A stretch of DNA of 8,801 nucleotides from Candidatus Solibacter sp. (lineage in GTDB: Bacteria; Acidobacteriota; Terriglobia; Bryobacterales; Bryobacteraceae), in the NCBI GenBank assembly GCA_017883345.1, contig JADGNT010000164.1, positions 1-8,801 of the forward strand, written 5' to 3'. Position 1 is the first letter of the stretch, and every line of letters starts with the position of its first letter. The position numbers and the translations under genes were made by a program. Below, piece after piece: positions 5,674-8,801 of the stretch. The notes under the pieces are model-generated. The model ran no database searches. It saw only the letters and a program-made list of their open reading frames with translations, and was not told the origin of the DNA.

Positions 5674-8481
5674 CTATGGCGCCTTGCCGGAGCCGATTGG
5701 TACCACCACACCTTCTCCGGAGCCGATGCCGCCGACCGTAATCAGCAGCGCCGCATCGCCCGGTGCGCTGTCGGCGGGCACGGTAACGTTCATCTGGTAG
5801 AGTCCGGAGTATCCGGGAGCCAGGCCAACGAAGTCCGCCCGCGCCAGCCGGCCCGCCAACGTGACCTGCACATCCGCGCTCACGACGCGGCTGTTGTTTC
5901 CGGCGGCCTCGCCGGAAGCCGGCGACGGTTGCACGTCGCCCAATCCGGTGGAGAACAGCAGGATCGTTTCGCCCGGCCGTGCCGGACTATCGGAAGTGAC
6001 GAGAGAGTAGTCGGCGTGCAGCGCGGCGGCCATTCCCGTGCCTTGGCCGTTCCCCGTAAAGAGCGCCGGCAAGACAGGTGCCACGCCGATTCCCTCCGGC
6101 GGGCTGAACATCCCGTCCTTTAACACCACTACATCGGCGAATGTAACGGCGCGGAGTTCCACCGGCGCCTGGAAGACGATCTGGTCGAAACCCTGTCCGG
6201 AGTCGGCGACCACGGCGATCAGCGGCGCTTCTACGCCGGCCACCAGGACTTTCACGCCGCCCAAATCCCTGGGCAGGGGGAAGCCGGGCGCGAACATGGT
6301 CGAATCCGTCAGGCCCGTGCCGAACAGCGTGAGGATGGAACCGGGCACGATGGGCGTCGGTGCGGGCGAGAAGTTCGCCGCATTCACGATCCCACCCTGG
6401 AAGATCGCGGGCTGCGGCGATGCCCCGCCGTCCACATCTCCGCCCACGCTAAAGCTGACGGATAACTGGGAAGTCGACGCTACCGCGGTCAGCACCAACG
6501 GACCGCCGGCCAGACTGTGGAACAAGCCCGTATAGAGCCCTCCTCCAGCGTCCTCCAGCGCAAACCAGGGTTCGCCGCTGCTGGGATAGACGTCGACGTC
6601 GGCGCCTTCGACCGGCGTTCCGTCGCTCGCGAACAACATGACTTGAACCGCTTGCGCCGCATTACGGGCCGCTAGAAACTCCGCTGCCGGCGTCAAGAAG
6701 GCGCCGAACAGCGCGCCTTGCGCGGCAGCCTCGGAGCCGTGTGGGCCAGGGCTGGATGCCGGACGCACCATCAGCATGGCGTTCAGGGTTGCGGGCAGCG
6801 CGCCCGTGCTTCCCGTAGCCTGGAACACAATGCCGCCGGAGTATACTCCCGGCGAAAGACTGGCGAGGTTGGCCGCGCTCACCGTAATGGTTGCGGGCGC
6901 TATCCCGGGGGCCGGGCTGATGGGCAGCCAGTTGCCGCCGCCGGAGGTGGACACGGTCGCGGAGAATGGGATGCTGGTGGCGCCGCGAGCACCTAGCGTG
7001 ACCGGGACTGATGCCGGACTCGAGCCGCCGCTGACGGCCTGGAAAACGACCGCTCCCGGCTGCACCGTGAACCTGGGTGTTTCACCTTGCGTTCCCACTC
7101 GCAAGCTCACCGCGACAATCCGTTGTTCGGAAACGCTGCCCTGCACCTTGAGGTTGATTACCCCGGTGTACAAACCGGCGGCGAGGCCGGCGGCATTGGC
7201 AGTCACCGTGATGGTTCTCGGAATGGAGCCGCCCGCGGGCGAGAGATTCAACCAGTTGCCGCCCCTGGCGGTCGTGCCGCTGGCCGTGAACGTGAGACCG
7301 GTAATCTTCGATGTGATCTGCACCGGGATCGAAGCCGGACTCGCCGGTCCGCCAACCGGCGCTGAAAACTCAACCGCCTGCGGGCTGATCTGCACCGCCG
7401 CGTGGTTCGGAGTGCTCCCAGCGCCTGTACTCGCCGGTTGCCCGACGATGCGCAGAAAGACGCGCGCCGTTTTCGTCTGCCCCGCCGCCGTCACCTTAAC
7501 GGCGCCCTCGTACATGCCCGCTGCCAGGCCCGATGGATTCACCGTCAGCGCGATATTAGCGGGCGCACTCCCGCTGCTGGGGCCAATCGACAGCCAGCCG
7601 CCCGATGTCGCCACCGCCGTCCAGTTTAGAGTCCCCGTTCCCGCGTTCTTCACCCGCAAAGTCTTGGGCGCGGGAACCGGTCCGCCAGGCAGAAGGATGA
7701 AGTTGAACGCATCGGGGTCGATGACCAGTTGCGAAGTTGTTGCCGTCCTGACTTCCAATGAAACTGGAACCTGCGCCGTGCTGGAGCCGCTGGTGACGGT
7801 GATCGAACCGTTGTACTGACCGGCCGCCAGCCCCGTGCCGTTCACCGAAACGCCAATCGAACCCGGTCCCGAACCGGACGCGAGAGTGATTTGCAGCCAG
7901 GTGCCGCTTGGAGGAGTGGTGACGGTCTTGGTCGCGGTCCAGGTGAAGGAGGTCCCTCCGGTCGGACTGGCGATGTTCAGGGTCTGATTGTCGGGATTGG
8001 CTCCGCCCTGTACCATCGTAAAACTCAGCGCCCCCGGTCGAATCGAGATGGCTGGCGCCGTGGGCCCACCGCCCGGCGGGGTATGAATCCGCAGCACAAC
8101 ATCCACCACCACGGGAGTCATCCCTGGGCTCGTCACCGTGACTTTGCCGTAGTATGTGCCCGCTCCGAGAATTCCCGGCGTCCCCGTGATGGTCAGGTCA
8201 CTGGGTATCGTACCGCTCGGGGGAATGACCGCCAGCCATGGGCTGCCCGAGGTCGTCGAGGCCGAGGCGGTAAAGCTCAGGGCGGCGCCAGGGGGCCCGG
8301 TACGCATCACCTTGACGGTTTGATTGAGGACCGTCTCGTTTCCGACCTTGTCCAGGTACACCGTATCGGGCGCAATCTGAATCTTCTGCGATGCACCTTG
8401 AGCCCGCATTGGACCGGGACAAATCGCCACCAGGAGACCGATCAGGACTGAGTTGAGTCGCCAATGCGCAGCGTGAAACAT
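5674..8481 (-). CDS. Large exported protein: tandem BACON/Ig-like repeats plus Solibacter-type C-terminal domain (TIGR03437)
   Basis: The product is 935 residues, secreted or surface-exposed; its role is unknown, perhaps adhesion or glycan binding. A signal peptide (MFHAAHWRLNSVLIGLLVAI to about A27) is followed by five divergent beta-sandwich repeats of about 95-103 residues at 33-135, 144-246, 251-345, 362-462 and 470-572. Each has a late GGxWLxIxPxxGxxPxxIxV-type stretch, an L(A/S)xGxYxGxI segment and a closing VxVxLxV strand, as in BACON domains. Residues 585-683 look like a further Ig-like domain (GTPVEGADVDVYP). Residues 695-930 match TIGR03437: IVNAANFSP, ILTLFGTGL, LPRDLGGVKVLVAGV, QIVFQAPVE, ILLFSTGLGDVQP, GLYQMNVTVP. 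I chose ATG 8481 rather than GTG 8610 because GGAGG lies nine bases upstream and the signal peptide starts there. It is convergent with the GH30-like gene, with 27 bp between the stops and no clear terminator. Confidence 0.88.
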   Translation of the reverse strand: MFHAAHWRLNSVLIGLLVAICPGPMRAQGASQKIQIAPDTVYLDKVGNETVLNQTVKVMRTGPPGAALSFTASASTTSGSPWLAVIPPSGTIPSDLTITGTPGILGAGTYYGKVTVTSPGMTPVVVDVVLRIHTPPGGGPTAPAISIRPGALSFTMVQGGANPDNQTLNIASPTGGTSFTWTATKTVTTPPSGTWLQITLASGSGPGSIGVSVNGTGLAAGQYNGSITVTSGSSTAQVPVSLEVRTATTSQLVIDPDAFNFILLPGGPVPAPKTLRVKNAGTGTLNWTAVATSGGWLSIGPSSGSAPANIALTVNPSGLAAGMYEGAVKVTAAGQTKTARVFLRIVGQPASTGAGSTPNHAAVQISPQAVEFSAPVGGPASPASIPVQITSKITGLTFTASGTTARGGNWLNLSPAGGSIPRTITVTANAAGLAAGLYTGVINLKVQGSVSEQRIVAVSLRVGTQGETPRFTVQPGAVVFQAVSGGSSPASVPVTLGARGATSIPFSATVSTSGGGNWLPISPAPGIAPATITVSAANLASLSPGVYSGGIVFQATGSTGALPATLNAMLMVRPASSPGPHGSEAAAQGALFGAFLTPAAEFLAARNAAQAVQVMLFASDGTPVEGADVDVYPSSGEPWFALEDAGGGLYTGLFHSLAGGPLVLTAVASTSQLSVSFSVGGDVDGGASPQPAIFQGGIVNAANFSPAPTPIVPGSILTLFGTGLTDSTMFAPGFPLPRDLGGVKVLVAGVEAPLIAVVADSGQGFDQIVFQAPVELRAVTFADVVVLKDGMFSPPEGIGVAPVLPALFTGNGQGTGMAAALHADYSLVTSDSPARPGETILLFSTGLGDVQPSPASGEAAGNNSRVVSADVQVTLAGRLARADFVGLAPGYSGLYQMNVTVPADSAPGDAALLITVGGIGSGEGVVVPIGSGKAP

Positions 8482-8630
8482 GAAATGGTTCCTCCAAGAG
8501 TTAGACCCGTGCAGTTCACCCGCCATTCCGCCCCACTGGTTAAGCTGCTCATGGTGGTGAAGAAAGTGGCATCGGGCCACGGTCCGCAGCGATGAGTTTT
8601 GACACATCACCGCGTCCGATTACACCATTA
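8482..8630 (-). other. Long leader of the beta-repeat gene
   Basis: About 150 bases separate the start codon from the AT-rich promoter-like region. The frame stays open to 8610, but the predicted extension (MMCQNSS onward) is His- and Trp-rich and lies upstream of a good ribosome site, so I treat it as untranslated. It contains a small hairpin at 8566-8580 (GTGGC, loop ATCGG, GCCAC). I could not match the leader to a known riboswitch class. Confidence 0.4.
8489..8497 (-). promoter_or_regulatory. Shine-Dalgarno site of the beta-repeat gene
   Basis: On the minus strand the sequence reads TTGGAGGAA, with GGAGG (8491-8495) nine bases before the ATG at 8481. It is the clearest ribosome-binding site in the window and decides the start over the 43-codon upstream extension. 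Confidence 0.75.
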
Positions 8631-8697
8631 ATCATAGTACCTATTCCATGAATCGTATGGTACTAATAGTACTATATTTATAAATCATTGAAAACAA
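8631..8697 (-). promoter_or_regulatory. AT-rich promoter/operator region of the beta-repeat gene
   Basis: This is a sharply AT-rich patch. It holds two abutting perfect 10-bp palindromes, ATAGTACTAT (8666-8675) and ATTTATAAAT (8676-8685), and an inverted pair TAGTACC (8635-8641) and GGTACTA (8659-8665). Minus-strand -10 candidates are TATAGT (8671-8676), with a weak TTGTTT (8692-8697) 15 bases upstream, and TATGAT (8631-8636), which lacks a good -35. The repeated TAGTAC half-sites suggest binding by a dimeric regulator, but no regulator gene is in the window. Confidence 0.4.
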
Positions 8698-8732
8698 GCG
8701 GACTTTCTGTCGAACTGCAAGGTTTATCAGTG

Positions 8733-8801
8733 ATTCACCGAGCTGAATGAGTAGAAATTCACCACGCTTCGTGACTAGAAATTCACCGCACTGTGTGGTA
8801 T
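8733..8801. repeat. 24-bp repeats with conserved TAGAAATTCACC (possible IS21-like element end)
   Basis: Three units begin at 8733, 8757 and 8781; the last runs off the window. ATTCACC starts every unit and TAGAA closes the first two, while the middle 12 bases differ. Each variable part holds its own small palindrome: ATTCA/TGAAT (8733-8748), CACG-CTT-CGTG (8763-8773) and a near-palindrome ACCGCACTGTGTGGT (8785-8799). The leftmost unit is preceded by TG (8731-8732) instead of AA, which would suit an element tip reading 5'-TG. Multiple short terminal repeats of this size are typical of IS21-family ends. No transposase is in the window, so this assignment is inferred. Confidence 0.45.

Noticed and set aside
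5647..5690. Possible shared terminator between the convergent GH30-like and beta-repeat genes (GCGC-TATG-GCGC)
   Set aside because: The stem is only 4 bp with no T-run on either strand, which is too weak to call.
6776..7819. Plus-strand open frame of 347 codons inside the beta-repeat gene
   Set aside because: It is antisense to the conserved repeats of the minus-strand protein and shows no domain motifs of its own.
8482..8600. Possible riboswitch in the leader of the beta-repeat gene: minus-strand TGGCCCGATG resembles part of a SAM-I core, and CACGGGTCTAA resembles part of a c-di-GMP-I element
   Set aside because: The matches are short and isolated. The other conserved segments and helices of either class are missing, so I regard them as chance.
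8482..8610. N-terminal extension of the beta-repeat protein to GTG 8610
   Set aside because: A GGAGG site nine bases before ATG 8481 and a signal peptide beginning at that ATG make the shorter form far more likely.
8599..8627. Plus-strand TTGACA (8599-8604) as a rightward promoter
   Set aside because: No acceptable -10 hexamer lies 16-18 bases downstream, and no plus-strand gene is visible in the remainder of the window.

Overview
The window is GC-rich bacterial DNA, most likely from Acidobacteriota of the Solibacter/Bryobacter group (Bryobacterales). The main evidence is the minus-strand gene at 5674-8481. It ends in a domain I recognise as the C-terminal domain first defined in Solibacter (TIGR03437), preceded by tandem BACON/Ig-like repeats, an architecture greatly expanded in that lineage. 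This assignment comes from motif recognition, not from a search.

Layout: three plus-strand genes are followed by one convergent minus-strand gene. (1) 3-2120 encodes an exported two-domain protein with an uncharacterised N-terminal domain and a complete GH18 chitinase-type barrel. A perfect 15-bp hairpin follows it. (2) 2338-3363 encodes an exported, stand-alone metallo-beta-lactamase-fold hydrolase of the ComEC/Rec2-like type. (3) 3475-5646 encodes an exported GH30-like (clan GH-A) glycosidase with an unknown N-terminal beta domain and a Gly/Ala/Pro-rich insert of about 65-70 residues inside the barrel. (4) 5674-8481, minus strand, encodes a large exported beta-repeat protein; its stop lies 27 bp from the stop of gene 3. 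The right edge (8482-8801) holds its long leader, an AT-rich cluster of palindromes and, from 8731 to the window end, 24-bp repeats that look like the terminus of a mobile element (IS21-like is my best guess) continuing beyond the window.

All four predicted proteins carry N-terminal export signals, so the region reads as an extracellular or periplasmic set: two polysaccharide-active enzymes, a hydrolase of unknown substrate and a surface or secreted repeat protein. The plus-strand genes are separated by gaps of 217 and 111 bp, with a hairpin or promoter-like sequences between them, so a single tight operon is not evident. I found no tRNA, rRNA, CRISPR array, toxin-antitoxin or defence genes. 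I did not find a clearly new multi-gene system. The points most worth a second look are the N-terminal domain fused to the chitinase, the low-complexity insert in the GH30-like enzyme, and the palindrome cluster and repeats at the right edge.
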